Assembly (NCBI GenBank): GCA_000697665.1
Contig: KL197710.1
Span: 984,777 to 1,048,776, forward strand
Reading direction: 5' to 3'
DNA: 64,000 nt
Source: Jaapia argillacea MUCL 33604
Lineage: Eukaryota > Basidiomycota > Agaricomycetes > Jaapiales > Jaapiaceae
Shown: in pieces, positions 22,834 to 34,492 of the stretch
How the letters are laid out: each line of letters opens with the position of its first letter
Numbering within the stretch: the stretch's first letter is position 1
Notes under the pieces: generated by a model
The model's input: the letters and a program-made list of their open reading frames with translations, nothing else
What the model was told of the DNA's origin: nothing
Database searches by the model: none
Made by a program: the position numbers and the translations under genes

Positions 22834-24432
22834 ATGAGGCAATCAGCTGGGGGAACGGCCTCCGGGAATCTTAAGCGCTCGTTGTCTATGTCAAATGGAT
22901 CCATCCCTTCTTTACCAAAGCTCTCTGGCGACATTATCTTGGAAGTCTTCACCCACCGATCACTCAGATTCGAGGGTGCACCGCAAAATGAAGAATTTGG
23001 AGATAATGACCGCTTGGCCGAACTAGGAGAGCGTGTTTTGGTCGCAGCAGTCACCTTTTGCTTGTTCAGTAAAAGACCTATGTTGAGCGCAAACGAGATA
23101 ATAGTATGTAGATTATTGTTGCTCCATGTAATCCAGCCTTCTCATCCCGTTCCTTGTTCCAGAGTCAAAGAGACTCGCTTCTGTCCGAGAACATGGACGG
23201 CTGGATTTCAAACTATCGGCTGAGGGAAAAGCTTCGCTGCTCTCATGATGCTCTGCCATCCATCAATAGTCCCAAGGTATGTCCGTGCCATCGTTCTTCG
23301 ACTTGGATAACGGTTGCTGACTCGTACCAGGAAACTCGTCTCCTATTCACTTCATACGTCGGAGCGGTATTTGCACAGAGTGGTTTTCGCGTCGTACAGG
23401 ATTGGATCAGTAGGCTTGTCGACCCTGAATCTGATCCCCCTGCCCTGCCAGAGCCAGAGGTGCAAATGCCCCTCCCAATGCCGCCCAAGAGATTCAAGAG
23501 TGAATCTCTCTATGCTATGCCCATATCGCCTCCCCCAGCCCCCCCGCCGCCTGTCGCCGCTCCTCCCCCTCCCCCTCTCCCTCCCACTCCAGTGACCCCT
23601 ATGCCATCCATCGTTCCCTCTGTCGGGATGTCATACTTGCAGATATTCAATCAGACTGCCAATCAGCGTAGGGTAGCCGTCGATTACCCATCTGAATTCG
23701 CCGGCCCTCCCCATGCTGGAATGTGGAACGTGAAATGTATCGGTATGTGACCCTTCCAAATGCTTCCGATACTACCCAGCTCAAATATATAACATCAATC
23801 AGTCAACGGAGTGGAGCGGGGTCGAGGAACAGGCCAGAGCAAACAAATCGCGAAAGAGGAGGCCGCTCGACAAGCCTTCTATAGCATGGGATGGGCTCAA
23901 TACCATCCAAACCTCAACGGATCACAACGATTCTCGGATTCACCAGTTCCGTCTCCAATGAAAGTCGAACCCAACGAACCTGCAGTACCTCCACCCCCAC
24001 CCCCATCTCATCCACCACCTCCGCAACCCTCACTCCCACCCCCTCCCCTTCCCAATCCTCTCGCCCCAGCGCAACCTAGCATGGCGTTTCTACCCCTCTT
24101 CAATCAGACTGCCAACCAACGTCGACATACGGTCGACTACGTTGCTGAATTTGCAGGGCCGCCTCATGCTGGTAGTTGGCACGTACGGTGCATTGGTGGG
24201 AAAATTTTCCTCCCACATGATTAGTCGAGTTGCTGATGGGTCTCACGAACGTTATTCAACAGTTGATGGCATTGAAAAAGGCAAGGGGGTGGGAGTGAGC
24301 AAGCAAGTAGCCAAGGAAGATGCTGCCCGACAAGCCTACTACACAATGGGCTGGGCACCACGTATGTTCTTCCGTCTCTCTTCGGCCCCCTCCTAACACG
24401 AACCGTCATTCATGAATTCAGGAAGCTACTGA
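22834..24432 (+). CDS. RNase III-like domain protein with two dsRNA-binding domains, active site eroded
   Basis: Six exons fit: 22834-23103, 23163-23276, 23331-23742, 23803-24195, 24263-24361 and 24422-24432, giving 432 residues. Residues about 30-180 form an RNase III-type domain: ILEVFTHRSLRFEG, then DNDRLAELGERVL where active enzymes read NERLEFLGD, then LLFTSYVGAVFAQSGF where they read a DxxEALIGAI-type motif. Key acidic residues are changed, so cleavage is doubtful. A proline-rich linker follows, then two near-identical dsRNA-binding repeats, each starting FNQTANQRR and ending AKE(E/D)AARQA(F/Y)Y(S/T)MGWA, separated by a second polyproline linker. Probable role: dsRNA binding without cutting. 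No Argonaute or Dicer gene is nearby. Confidence 0.85.
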
Positions 24433-25149
24433 CTCACAAATAAAACCAATACCTCAAATCCAAGTTCATTTGACCTTCTTCAAACAATTCACAAAGTTGT
24501 GCCAATGCACTATCATTATTGCTGTGTTTCGTCCGCGTTGAGCAGGCCGAGAGGAATCGCTCCTGCCATGATGCTCCCCGCTGTGTGTCCGTCGATGACG
24601 TGAATGCGGAGCCTGGTGTTGGATGGCAGCATCTCGATGAATTTCATCCTTTTCCCGTTCATTCCCTTCTAGATGCATTTGCGTGGTGCGTACAACTTGG
24701 GCCCCAATAGCTTTGGTTGTACGCACTGCGTTTGTGCTGTTTCTTTCACCCTTCTTGATATGATGTTTTTCACCTTTGGGCCTTTTCTGTCTGCTTGCTT
24801 TATGCCGACGAAACACAGCGACCACGGTAGTCCATTGGCTTTTTTTTGTGAATTGTTTGGGGTTGGTCACCTTTTCCATTTCAGATTGTTGTCGTTCGCA
24901 AACGTAAGTCAAATAACGCTTCATGCCCCGTTCAATATTTTTAGGCTTGGACCTCATTCCTTTCAGCACTTAGTCAACCTGTGCGTTGTCGTCTGTTTGC
25001 TTAGCGTTCATCAATAACAGGACCCTCGCATTTCCGGTCTATTACAGTCCTTTGAGTTACGACCCTCATGATTACGACCAACCCCTCCCGAGCTGTAATG
25101 ATTCACGACACACACACGATGTATATAGGTAGATAACATGTCCACTCCT
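24433..25149. other. Long convergent intergenic region
   Basis: Lies between the 3' ends of the RNase III-like and thioredoxin genes. The plus strand is T-rich in 24700-25000, which creates a lysine/arginine-rich 167-codon open frame on the minus strand (24466-24969) that has no motif. It may be 3' untranslated sequence or an unrecognised non-coding RNA; I cannot support either. Confidence 0.4.
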
Positions 25150-25886
25150 TTAGCTGCTTAAATACCAGAAAACGGCATACGCGCCAACCAAATACAGGAG
25201 AATCTTAAATTGAGGATCTAGGTTCCTCAGTCCAGCAGTTGCACCTTCGACGAGATCGGGTTTAGCTGGTGCACCACCTAAAGTTTGACCCTGGCCTGTG
25301 AAGGCACCTGTTGATGAGGACGACGATGACGAATATTGTCTCAGACCTTCCTCCAGCGCGCTGATGGGGCAAACCGTGAGTAGGAGAAAGATGGGATCGT
25401 CAAAACTCACGCTTTGTTGGCTCCTCGTACTTGATGTACTTTGGTTGTGCCTTTCAAGAAGATAAATGTCGGCCTGTGGATATAGGGAGTCATTCTAGGA
25501 GCAAAGAAACGGAACGACGGGATGCGACTTGCATGGCCGAGACACTATACAAGCTTGCGACATCCCTAGCAGCATCAACGTCGCATTTCAGAAAGTTGAC
25601 GTTCTTGTACTGCTTTGACAGAGCTTCGAACGTGGGGGCTATCATATGACAAGGCCCGCACCTTCAAATTCCGGTCGGGTCAGCTGAACCAGTTGACGAA
25701 GGGATGACGTGGAAGCCAAACCATGTTGCATGGAAGTCAATGACCTGGTGTGGTGAAACCATTCAGCCCTTGGTCCACTGGAGACGCCGGGTCAGGTAGA
25801 TGTGGCATACTGACAGAAAGTTTGTCCTTCGAGGTGCCCAGGATTCCGTTCAACTGAGAAACTGAGGTCAGGTGGGTAATCGACAT
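25150..25886 (-). CDS. Thioredoxin-like protein with C-terminal membrane anchor
   Basis: Small redox protein. Spliced reading: MSITHLTSVSQLNGILGTSKDKLS, then VIDFHATWCGPCHMIAP with the classical WCGPC active site completed across an intron, then FEALSKQYKNVNFLKCDVD and MPTFIFLKGTTKVHQVRGAN with the cis-proline. After the thioredoxin fold comes a serine-rich linker (SSSSSSSTG) and a C-terminal hydrophobic helix, FKILLYLVGAYAVFWYLSS, ending at the stop, so the protein is probably tail-anchored. The intron at 25532-25474 starts with GC (gcaagt); it is the only reading that gives AMPTFIF. Divergent from histone H4. Confidence 0.92.
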
Positions 25887-26146
25887 CACTAGATGATAGT
25901 TCCTGGCGAGAAAAGATGTAGAGGTGGGCAGGTCCGCAGGAATACGAGTCAAGCCTTAGGCAGCGCACGCTGTGTTGCGAGCCGATGTGGGCTTCATTAC
26001 GTGATCGCCAAATGCAGACAGCAGCGTCAAAGGAGCGCTAAACGACGTCCACCACAACGACCACCACTGTCACCGCATTCATCGGCCTCCGCATCTGAAT
26101 TCCTCCCCACTTCCCAGCTCCCAAACACACAATCACTTTATAACAG

Positions 26147-26702
<556 letters not shown>

Positions 26703-26996
26703 TTCTTCCGATAAACACTTGACTGCCTATTTCTTGGATGTATTTTGTACCGTGCGTTGCTCTTCGTGTCCATGATTATTCCTCTCTATCTAAAGTTGAA
26801 GACTCGTGCAAAATGAGGGAATCTATGCGGGGATGTTCATGCGATTCTATGGATCCATGTGGGCGTTAAGGGAATACAAATCAAAACAAAACAATCTAAG
26901 GCAGTGGCTTTGAACGCTGAGTGAAGGTCCTGGGTGTGGTCGCAGGGCGGGGAGCTCAAGCAACCGTCGTGATCGGCAAACCTACTCAACAAGTGG

Positions 26997-29024
26997 TCAG
27001 TCGCTGATGAGGAGTTCAGGCAATGGGAACACACCTGTGCTGGGCCGACCACCATCCCCTCGACCTGCAAGACTGGTTTCCTGGTAGTGACGAGGAGTAA
27101 GAGAGGTCAGCGCAGCCTTCGTGGATTGTTCCGCATTCCCATCATCCAACAACGACAATTGCGCTAACTCGGAGCGAGGTATGATTTGTTCGGCAATGAC
27201 ACGGCCAATGTCCGAGCTATGGGGTCGAGGGGTTCTCTGGGTAGGATTGGTTGGACGAACTCGAGGCGTACTCTCTCCAACAGAAGCCGCCCTCGGTCGC
27301 AGAGGGGGATGTGCCAATGGTGTACGCTCTTTTCGGTCTAATTGGGATGGTGAAGTCTGTGGTCTGGGATTGTTCGCAGTGGCAGAGTGGGAGCGGGATC
27401 GGGAATGCAAGTTCCAAAGTCCTAGCTTCTTTCTATGGTAAGGAACCGGCGACGTACTCTCTTTAGGTGAGCGATAGTTTGGGGATAGCGGCGAGATAGG
27501 CAGTGGCATCCGGGGCGGCTCCATCTTCTGGACAGAAGCTTTCAACGCCACCTTCTTTCGGAAGATGTTCACCACTCCGACGTTCTTCCCCGTACAAGGA
27601 CGAAGCAGACCAGGAGAGCAAGCAAAACGCAAAGGAGTCAGAGTTTTCTCGCCGGGAATAATCTTGCCCGTCCCTTCCTTCCTGCGATCCATAACCATAT
27701 ACTCGAACTTCCACTCGAGTTTCAGTGGAGTCACCTGGGGGTGGCGAGATGGAAGCGCCTCGGTGCCGTGGGCGGAGTAGACGCCGTTCGACTTGATACA
27801 TAGTGATGCAAAGCGAGAGACATAGTCTCGCGATTCCTCCTGATTGACGGTGACGCGGCGGATGAGGGGAGGGCTATCCAGGGCGGAATGATGGAATGCA
27901 AAAGCATCCCGCTTAACGGGCAGAAAGTCGACGGACCCAACACAATCCTCATAGTCTTCTGCGACACGCCTCAGAGTAACAAGATCCTGGCTTTGATCCT
28001 TGAAGATGCGATTCTCTTGCAAGAACCGAGAGGCTGAGGGAGGCGTATATCCGGTGAGCCTGAAAGCAGGGTAGACGGGACGGAAACCTTCTTGATCGAT
28101 CCAGACTTCGATGGTAATCTCTTTGAGCCAGGATAGACCGTCGGGCAAGGATGGAAATCTCGAGTCATGGTTCGCGATGGAAGTTGCAACGGTGGATGAA
28201 CGAGAGAACGTCTTGCTATGGGTTAATCTCGACAAGGCCGAGCCAGAGGAACTGGAGGACCGAGACGACCGAAGGGAAGGTGAAGCGGGTCCTGGAAAGC
28301 CTCGAGGTCCACCAAAGGGATTGCGGAAATAAGGAAGAAAAGTTTCATCCCCAGAAGAACGGGAGCCTGAGGGTACATCAGAGTCAAGGATCCGGTGACG
28401 ATCGTGGCCGTTAGGATTGTGGATAGCAGAGCGTCTCTTGAGATACCGAGGATCTACTCCAGATATCCTAGAGATGGTTGACTCTTCCCTCGATAAGACC
28501 GATGGAGGTGAAGGGGCGAAAACAGCAGGAGACAATGTTGATGCAGAGTCCAACGGATACATGAGAATCTCTTGAGTATCTGCCCCGGCATCAGTCTGTA
28601 GGACCTCTTGGGGCATTCTTAGGTGACTTGTAGAGCTGCCTTCATCAAAAAACCCGTCAGGGAGGATGTGAAAGGTTGGCAACGGCATGGCGTTATTCTG
28701 AGACAAACGGCGCAGAGGAGAACCGCGATCCATGGTGACCAGGTAGGGTAGATGTCTCCCAGTCCGAGCGCTGGCCTTTGAGGATGGAACGGTGGAATCA
28801 GGGAGGACAGCTGGAGGGGAAGGTAAAGGGCAATGCTGAGAAAACTTAGAGTTCAGTGGGGTTTCGCCACTCGACACAGCTTGCACGCCAAAGGTGTCAG
28901 CGCTGTGTATCGACTCTGAACTGCGGGTCGCGGTAAATGCATTTTGAAGGAGCCACAAGTCGTCCGCAGAGGATGGGCGGGTATGCATGCTGTAGCGCTC
29001 GCGGTCAGACGGTGTCGCGGTCAT
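26997..29024 (-). CDS. Uncharacterised 675-residue serine/proline-rich protein
   Basis: Single intronless frame starting MTATPSDRERYSMHTRP at an ATG. It is rich in serine, proline and arginine, with probable disorder at both ends. A more ordered central part, residues about 290-470, includes WLKEITIEVWIDQEGFRPVYPAFRLTGY-type sequence (read in two parts, near residues 300-325) and KLEWKFEYMVMDRRK. I do not recognise a named domain; it looks like a fungus-specific protein of unknown role. Its first 140 codons are duplicated as a broken fragment at 33851-34329. Its start codon lies only 138 bases from the 3' end of GTPase copy A. Confidence 0.8.
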   Translation of the reverse strand: MTATPSDRERYSMHTRPSSADDLWLLQNAFTATRSSESIHSADTFGVQAVSSGETPLNSKFSQHCPLPSPPAVLPDSTVPSSKASARTGRHLPYLVTMDRGSPLRRLSQNNAMPLPTFHILPDGFFDEGSSTSHLRMPQEVLQTDAGADTQEILMYPLDSASTLSPAVFAPSPPSVLSREESTISRISGVDPRYLKRRSAIHNPNGHDRHRILDSDVPSGSRSSGDETFLPYFRNPFGGPRGFPGPASPSLRSSRSSSSSGSALSRLTHSKTFSRSSTVATSIANHDSRFPSLPDGLSWLKEITIEVWIDQEGFRPVYPAFRLTGYTPPSASRFLQENRIFKDQSQDLVTLRRVAEDYEDCVGSVDFLPVKRDAFAFHHSALDSPPLIRRVTVNQEESRDYVSRFASLCIKSNGVYSAHGTEALPSRHPQVTPLKLEWKFEYMVMDRRKEGTGKIIPGEKTLTPLRFACSPGLLRPCTGKNVGVVNIFRKKVALKASVQKMEPPRMPLPISPLSPNYRSPKESTSPVPYHRKKLGLWNLHSRSRSHSATANNPRPQTSPSQLDRKERTPLAHPPLRPRAASVGESTPRVRPTNPTQRTPRPHSSDIGRVIAEQIIPRSELAQLSLLDDGNAEQSTKAALTSLTPRHYQETSLAGRGDGGRPSTGVFPLPELLISD

Positions 29025-29162
29025 TCGATAAGTACAAAACCCTGGATCCGATGGATCTTACTATCCAGGTAGTTGGATGCAGCGACTCCCAGGACAGATC
29101 TAGAGGGGGTAGCAGACAAGTATTCGAAACTGATACAGAAGTAATGTATACATTGCTATCCA

Positions 29163-32100
29163 TTAGGTTGCTTGGCGAACGTCGCCCATGATCTGAACAA
29201 GAACTCTCTGCTGCGCTCGAACCCACCTCATAATGTGTTCTCTCTCCTTTTTCTCCGTAAGGAAGAGAGGAGCGTTTAGTGCACCTGGTAAAAAGCCATG
29301 AGTTAGTCGAGTAGATGAGAAAGTCAAGGACAACATACCGAGATAGGCCAGGCGGATGTCATCCAAGATCCGTCCCAAATTTTTCTCCAACTTAACTTGT
29401 ACATCATCGCATAGCTTTCCCCTCAGGTCGGACGCAACACCATGGACGAAACACTCGAAAAGGTGCCCACAACTCTCCCGAACGTATTGTTCGTTAGCGC
29501 TCTGTGGAACGGGATTAGGTGGATGGCTGAACAGGACGAGGTCTACCACCAACCTTCATCCTCTGATACATCCCAGGTCCAGATTCCTTACCCACTGTCT
29601 TGTAGTGCGGTTTGAGGGTCTCCTTGATCCTGGATTTGAAGGAGTGGCTAATGTCTCTGAACAAAGAATGAGTTCTATTACTCAGACGACATCTTCCATA
29701 CGTGTAATCACCTTTGACGCAATGAAACATCCTTCCTGACCTTTATTGCACGCGACACCATCTTTTCCTTCACAGAAACACTGGATAGCGCGCGCTCGAT
29801 GGACTCTTGCCGATGCGGTGGGACGTCCTTCTCTAGGGAACTGTCTAGGAGCCCTGAGAGATAAGAGGAGGTGACCGGACACTGACCTAGCTCTTTCATG
29901 GCTTCTACAATAGCTCCCAGAAGATCCTGATAAGACCCATAAACTTTAGGTATAAAAAAATCTAAACTTGTAGTATACCTCCTCGAGTTGTGTGAAGATC
30001 GCTGGGATACGCACGGTGAATACCTGGAACCATCTACGGGCGGATCAGTTTTTAAGAATCAGCCGAAAACCCAGGACGCACTCCGGAGTGATATTGGGAT
30101 AGACATGTTTAATTAGATCGCGATTGAGATCGATAGTTCCGTGCTCTCCTTGACGTCTCATACACGCTGCGTATGCTCTCCAATGATTGGCTTTAGCGGT
30201 GTCGTTGAATACTTGCCCGCATCTGTCTCGAGCCTGGTCCGAGATTAGAAAAGGCCCGATGATGAACGCCAAGAAGACTGTACATCTATCACTTGAGGTT
30301 TGAGATGGCTGTTGACAAATTCTCCAAGTAACTGCTCAATCTCGGACATACGTCCGCGGACAATCCTTCGATTGTCCTGAGACACAATCAATATCTAATC
30401 AAGACCACCGCCACACTTACTCACCTCGCTTTGCTTCTTGAGGGTAATTTTGGCCTTTTTCTCGTAAGGTCCCAGATCACAAGGCTGCCTGCTGTCATCG
30501 TCAAAATGTTGTCGGGCTTGATCGAATAGCTCATTTGTGTCTGTGAGTACACGAGTTATGTGTCGGACATTTCTCGTCGTCCCATAGGTAACAATGTGTT
30601 CCCTCAAATCTGGAATCTGAGTCTGAAACCGGTAGTCTTAGCTGAAGTCTGATTCAAGGAGAATCCGACATACTTCTTGCTCTTGAGCAAAGATAAGGGG
30701 TTCCCCAAACCTCTGCAACTCCAAGTAATCATGTGTGGCAACACAAAAGATTGGGAGGCGAGGGAGACGCTGAGGAAGGTTAGCAAAGCCTACACCGAGA
30801 AGAGGTAGAGGAACGGTTACATCAATGGATAAGGCCCCACATATCTCGCCAAGAATATGTTCGAAGCCGATGACTACGCGCTTGGATCTAATTTTCTAGA
30901 GTGGTTTCGGCGTCTGAGCCTTAAAGTGACTGAAAGTGTAGTGATACACTTACAGCAAGTAGAGACTTCAGTTGCTTGGATTGATTTATATATTGTGGCC
31001 CCAGAGCGTCGAGTCGCACGTCAATCTGGAGATTATGGTGAGCACTTCCATGGACTGAAGGCCCGCCATACGCACACCTTCGATTTGCTTCTTGAGTGCG
31101 AGAGCAGCCTTCGATCTGGTCGTCTTCATGGATCGAAGTTTCTTTTCGAGATTTTGTTTCTCAGCTTTGTACCGATCAACAGTTGTGACTTGCTAGGCTG
31201 AGGAGTGAGCAATTTCGAATGAAGGCACTGCGGGGGCTGCACCTCGTGGAGACCGCGTATCACATTTTCATCGCCGTAAGGCATGTATTGATCAACTTCA
31301 TGGAAATCAACTGGCATCTTGATGAGAAAATATGAGATAGTTAACTAAACAAGAATGTGGATCTTACATCGGCCATCGTGAAAACCAAGGAAAGGGAACA
31401 GTCGGCGAGTCTCCCGTCGGAGAAAAGGCGCTTGATACTGAAGGGCCAGTAAGACCAGCCAACGATTGCGGGTGCGTCTTCACTCACAGCGTCTTCAATT
31501 TCTCCAGAGCATCCTAACAGCGACCCCTTGTGAGACTCGATGAAATTGTTCAGATTTCCAAATGAAACTCACAAGGTTGTCGATTGCCCTCTTTTGCTCC
31601 ACCACTTTCCGAGACTGTCATGGCGGTTTTGAGGATTCTGAGACATTCCGGTACTCACCTAAGAGAAGTGCATCAGACTTTACTAAGTACTCTGTCGCCA
31701 AGTTGTTTCTGTGAACACAACACTCGTCACCATGTTATCCAAGGTGTACAGAGGCTCTAACCTGACAGAGTTAGCATCCCCACTTCCGGGTACATCCACC
31801 AACGTAACGCCGGTAGACAAAGCTGGAAATTTACCAAATACTTGGATCCTGGGTGAATCTGAGAACTGATTTTCAAACGCAGAGCTCAACTAAAACCATA
31901 CTTCTTCGCTAAAGACCATAACTTGGAAAGAGTTGGCCGTGGCTCTTTAAGACGAAAACATACTCTCTACCGTGGGATCCCCAGTAGTGTCGGTTCGGTT
32001 GCCGGCCATTCGGTGATATAGCTGGTATCCAGCATAAGATCAGTTTAAAGGAGGCTTCATATAAAGTACTTACCATCTTCTGCAATTCCGAGGGGTCCGG

Positions 32101-33049
32101 CGAACTGAGATATTCCGTCTGACCAAGGACATCCTTGAAGCCTCCTTGTGACAAGATTTGATCAACATCTAATGATCTAATTGACTGTTCTGTGACACTA
32201 GAGTTCCTGAAGGTTAGTATTACGGTCGGCTTAAAACCTGAGACGCACTGGGGACAAACCTGGCAGGTACACAAAGCGTCAGCATGGGAAATCACAGAGG
32301 TTAGTGTGGGATGCTCACAGCTTTCCACCGTGCGTCCACTTCCATCAAGAATTTTCTATCTTCTTGTGACCCATCTAAGCTTTGCGAACTAGAAACATAT
32401 GCTTAGTTGGAATGCATACAATCAGTTGTCAAATGCATACAAATCAGCCTGCAAAGCAAGTACTTCCTGAGATTGTGCAAAGTAAGAACAGGAAGGGCTG
32501 CTAGTCAAATGGCAGTAGTTCACCTCTTTCCATTCCTCTTCCTCTCGGAAAGTAATGATAGCCTCATAGTGCTGGATATCTTTGAAGGAAAACTCGGTGG
32601 GCACTGATGTACAAGCGCGACCCTGAGCCACCCGCATAGTTCAGTCATGATACCGGATCAAGACGAAGGATGGATACCCACAGACGAGGATGTCGGTGCA
32701 ACCGAAGCATCAAGCATTGCGTTGAGGAGGCTACTTTTGCCGCAACCAGTTTGTCCGACGATAGCGATTTGACATGGCTCTGGCAGGTTGGCTATCTCTT
32801 CCATATTCTCGTTCCATACCTTCCTTCGCTCGTCGCTCAGCGAAGCCTTTGCTTTGGATAGGAGCCCAGATAGCTCAGGAAAGGTGCTAGCCAAGCCTTT
32901 GACGCGATCAACTAGGTCGACATCATCAATGTCGGTCAACTCGCTGGGCTGAAAGCAAATGGGATCGAGGATGGTGAGCTTAGAAATGCATGAATGGGGC
33001 AAACAATCCTCACCGCGTCAGAATGAGCATCGGACATGGGTTCGTCCAT
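29163..33049 (-). pseudogene. SLIP-GC/dynamin-like large GTPase, copy A, probably disrupted
   Basis: Large multi-exon GTPase gene reading from MDEPMSDAHSDA. The G1 P-loop is QIAIVGQTGCGKSSLLNAML and the G3 motif lies in TLVDVPGSGDANSVR. Further blocks are TEYLVKSDALLL, SIKRLFSDGRLADSSL, RSKRVVIGFEHILGEICGAL, IFCVATHDYLELQR, NHWRAYAACMRRQGEH and LFECFVHGVASDLRGKL. These resemble the nuclear GTPase SLIP-GC group known in animals and fungi. Compared with copy B, an in-frame TAA occurs at 31947-31949 (B codes Asp there), and no simple intron removes it, so the gene is probably broken; other splice sites are unresolved. The gene arose with copy B by tandem duplication. Confidence 0.6.
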
Positions 33050-33402
33050 AGTTCAGGATAGAAGTCGAGAGCCTCTAGAAATCTAGCAAGGAAGGAGGAG
33101 GAGGCGGGGAAACGACGAACAAGGACGAGATGGAAAGCCGTTTCATCTCATTAATCAGAACGAATTACAGCCCCGCGCCGCAGGCATGGATCTCAGATCC
33201 ATCCGGTCCATCAAGAAGACAGTCAAAAGGCAGTAACTGTGAAAGGGAAGGTCAAACACAAGGACAAGACTGTCTTCATCTGTCTTCATCCGTTCGGCGT
33301 TCATCGAGCGGGGCTCCAAATTAGGTAAAAGATGGTCATTTGTCGACCTCAGGGTGCATGCAGAATCCAGATATTCTCTATTAGGCAAACGAACATCCGC
33401 TT
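33050..33402. other. Duplicated 5' flank of GTPase copy A
   Basis: Non-coding sequence upstream of the GTPase start that aligns with 38417-38774 upstream of copy B (shared stretches around the atctcagatccatcc and gagcggggctc words). It therefore includes the duplicated promoter. Confidence 0.65.
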
Positions 33403-33850
33403 GGTCAACTGTACACATTCGCCCGCACCTCTTTCTTCGTTACCAAAGGTCGATTCTTTAGCAGACAATGATCGCCAACAGAGTTGAATGCTCTCCATTC
33501 CTTGCCTGGAGCCCAAAGCGTCCAAGTGAGGAGTGAGGAATGCCGGGCGTTTAGGAATGGAGCACAGTAGACACGTTCCCAGTTGTCCGAGTCGACCGAG
33601 TATCGGGGCTTGTGTACGAAGGAGAAGGGGTGACCTAGGAAGTCGAGTCCACGTCGACCTAAAGCAAGGGCCATCAGAAGATTGATTTCAAGCTAAAATA
33701 GATCCACACGTAACTATAATGGGTTGGTTCTTCCTTATGAAGTCATCCAAGCCCTGCGGAACAACTCTTGTGAACAAGTCAAGGGATAAGGTAGCTACAT
33801 AAATCTCTCCTTCCTGTGCGCCTGAGATGCCAATATCCCCAACCAAAGAT
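33403..33850 (-). pseudogene. Truncated 3' fragment of ALG9
   Basis: Matches the 3' part of the intact ALG9 gene at 38775-39789: PRYSVDSDNWERVYCAPFL, SSLLTWTLWAPGKEWRA and LLKNRPLVTKKEV are shared. Relative to the intact copy it has lost about 540 bases (39174-39712 equivalent; the new join is near 33773) and about 27 bases near 33640. The fragment ends abruptly at about 33850, inside the segment that encodes the conserved HKEERF region, where homology switches to the 675-residue gene. It has no start and cannot make a mannosyltransferase. Confidence 0.85.
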
Positions 33851-34329
33851 GGCCTCGTGGGGCATCCCTGGTTGACTTGTCGAGCTTCCGCCATCAAATA
33901 ACTCGTCAGGGAGGATGTTGAAGGTGGGCAACGGCACCGCATCATTCTGAGACAAACAGCAGAGAGGAGAGCCACGATCCATGGAGACTACTTAGGTAGG
34001 GCAGATGTTGCCCAGTCTCGGCGCTGGCCTTTGAGGATGGAACGTGAGCCTCGGAGGACAACCATGAGTGAGGAAGGTATGGGGCGATTTCGAGAAAACT
34101 TGGAGATCCGCTGGTTTTCGCCACTCGACACAACTTGCACGCCAAAAGGGTCAGCGTTGTGTATCGGCTCTGAACCGCGGGTCGCGGCAACGGCGTCGCG
34201 AAGGAGCCATGGGTCATTCACAGAGGATGGACAGGGATGCATAGCAATCAAGTTACAGTGTCGCTCGGTGGGTAGGGTTGAAGCTGGTTGAAGCCCCGAC
34301 TCGGAGTAGCTGGACCGTGTCACGGTCAT
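33851..34329 (-). pseudogene. Truncated, frameshifted 5' fragment of the 675-residue gene
   Basis: Aligns with 28601-29024: the start MTVTRSSYSES corresponds to MTATPSDRE, and later SEPIHNADPFGVQVVSSGE, then MDRGSPLCCLSQNDAVPLP, follow the intact protein. The frame is broken between these blocks (frames shift near 34080), and homology stops at 33851 where ALG9 sequence begins. One short frame, 33779-33982, crosses the junction and so is chimeric. Confidence 0.85.
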
Positions 34330-34492
34330 TCAACACGAAGTCTGCCACGAAGTCATGCCAGTTAGATTTCGATGCACCGACACATTACAGAGAGCAGGAC
34401 AAATACACAGAAGTAATCAACAAGTAGTAGTAGGAATATACTGGTACAGAAGTAATTTATATATCGACACCCATGACTGGGAGCCAAAAGCA

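Noticed and set aside
22571-23054. Minus-strand open frames opposite the RNase III-like gene
   Set aside because: They overlap exon 1 of a well-supported plus-strand gene and show no protein family features.
24466-24969. 167-codon minus-strand open frame, Lys/Arg/His-rich
   Set aside because: Produced by T-rich sequence on the other strand; no domain, no splice signals, and it sits in a convergent 3' region.
22834-26000. An RNAi gene cluster around the RNase III-like protein
   Set aside because: Neighbours are Pom152, thioredoxin and histone H4; no Argonaute, Dicer or RNA-dependent RNA polymerase gene is present.
27121-28414. Plus-strand open frames within the 675-residue gene
   Set aside because: Antisense shadows of a long intact frame with coherent composition.
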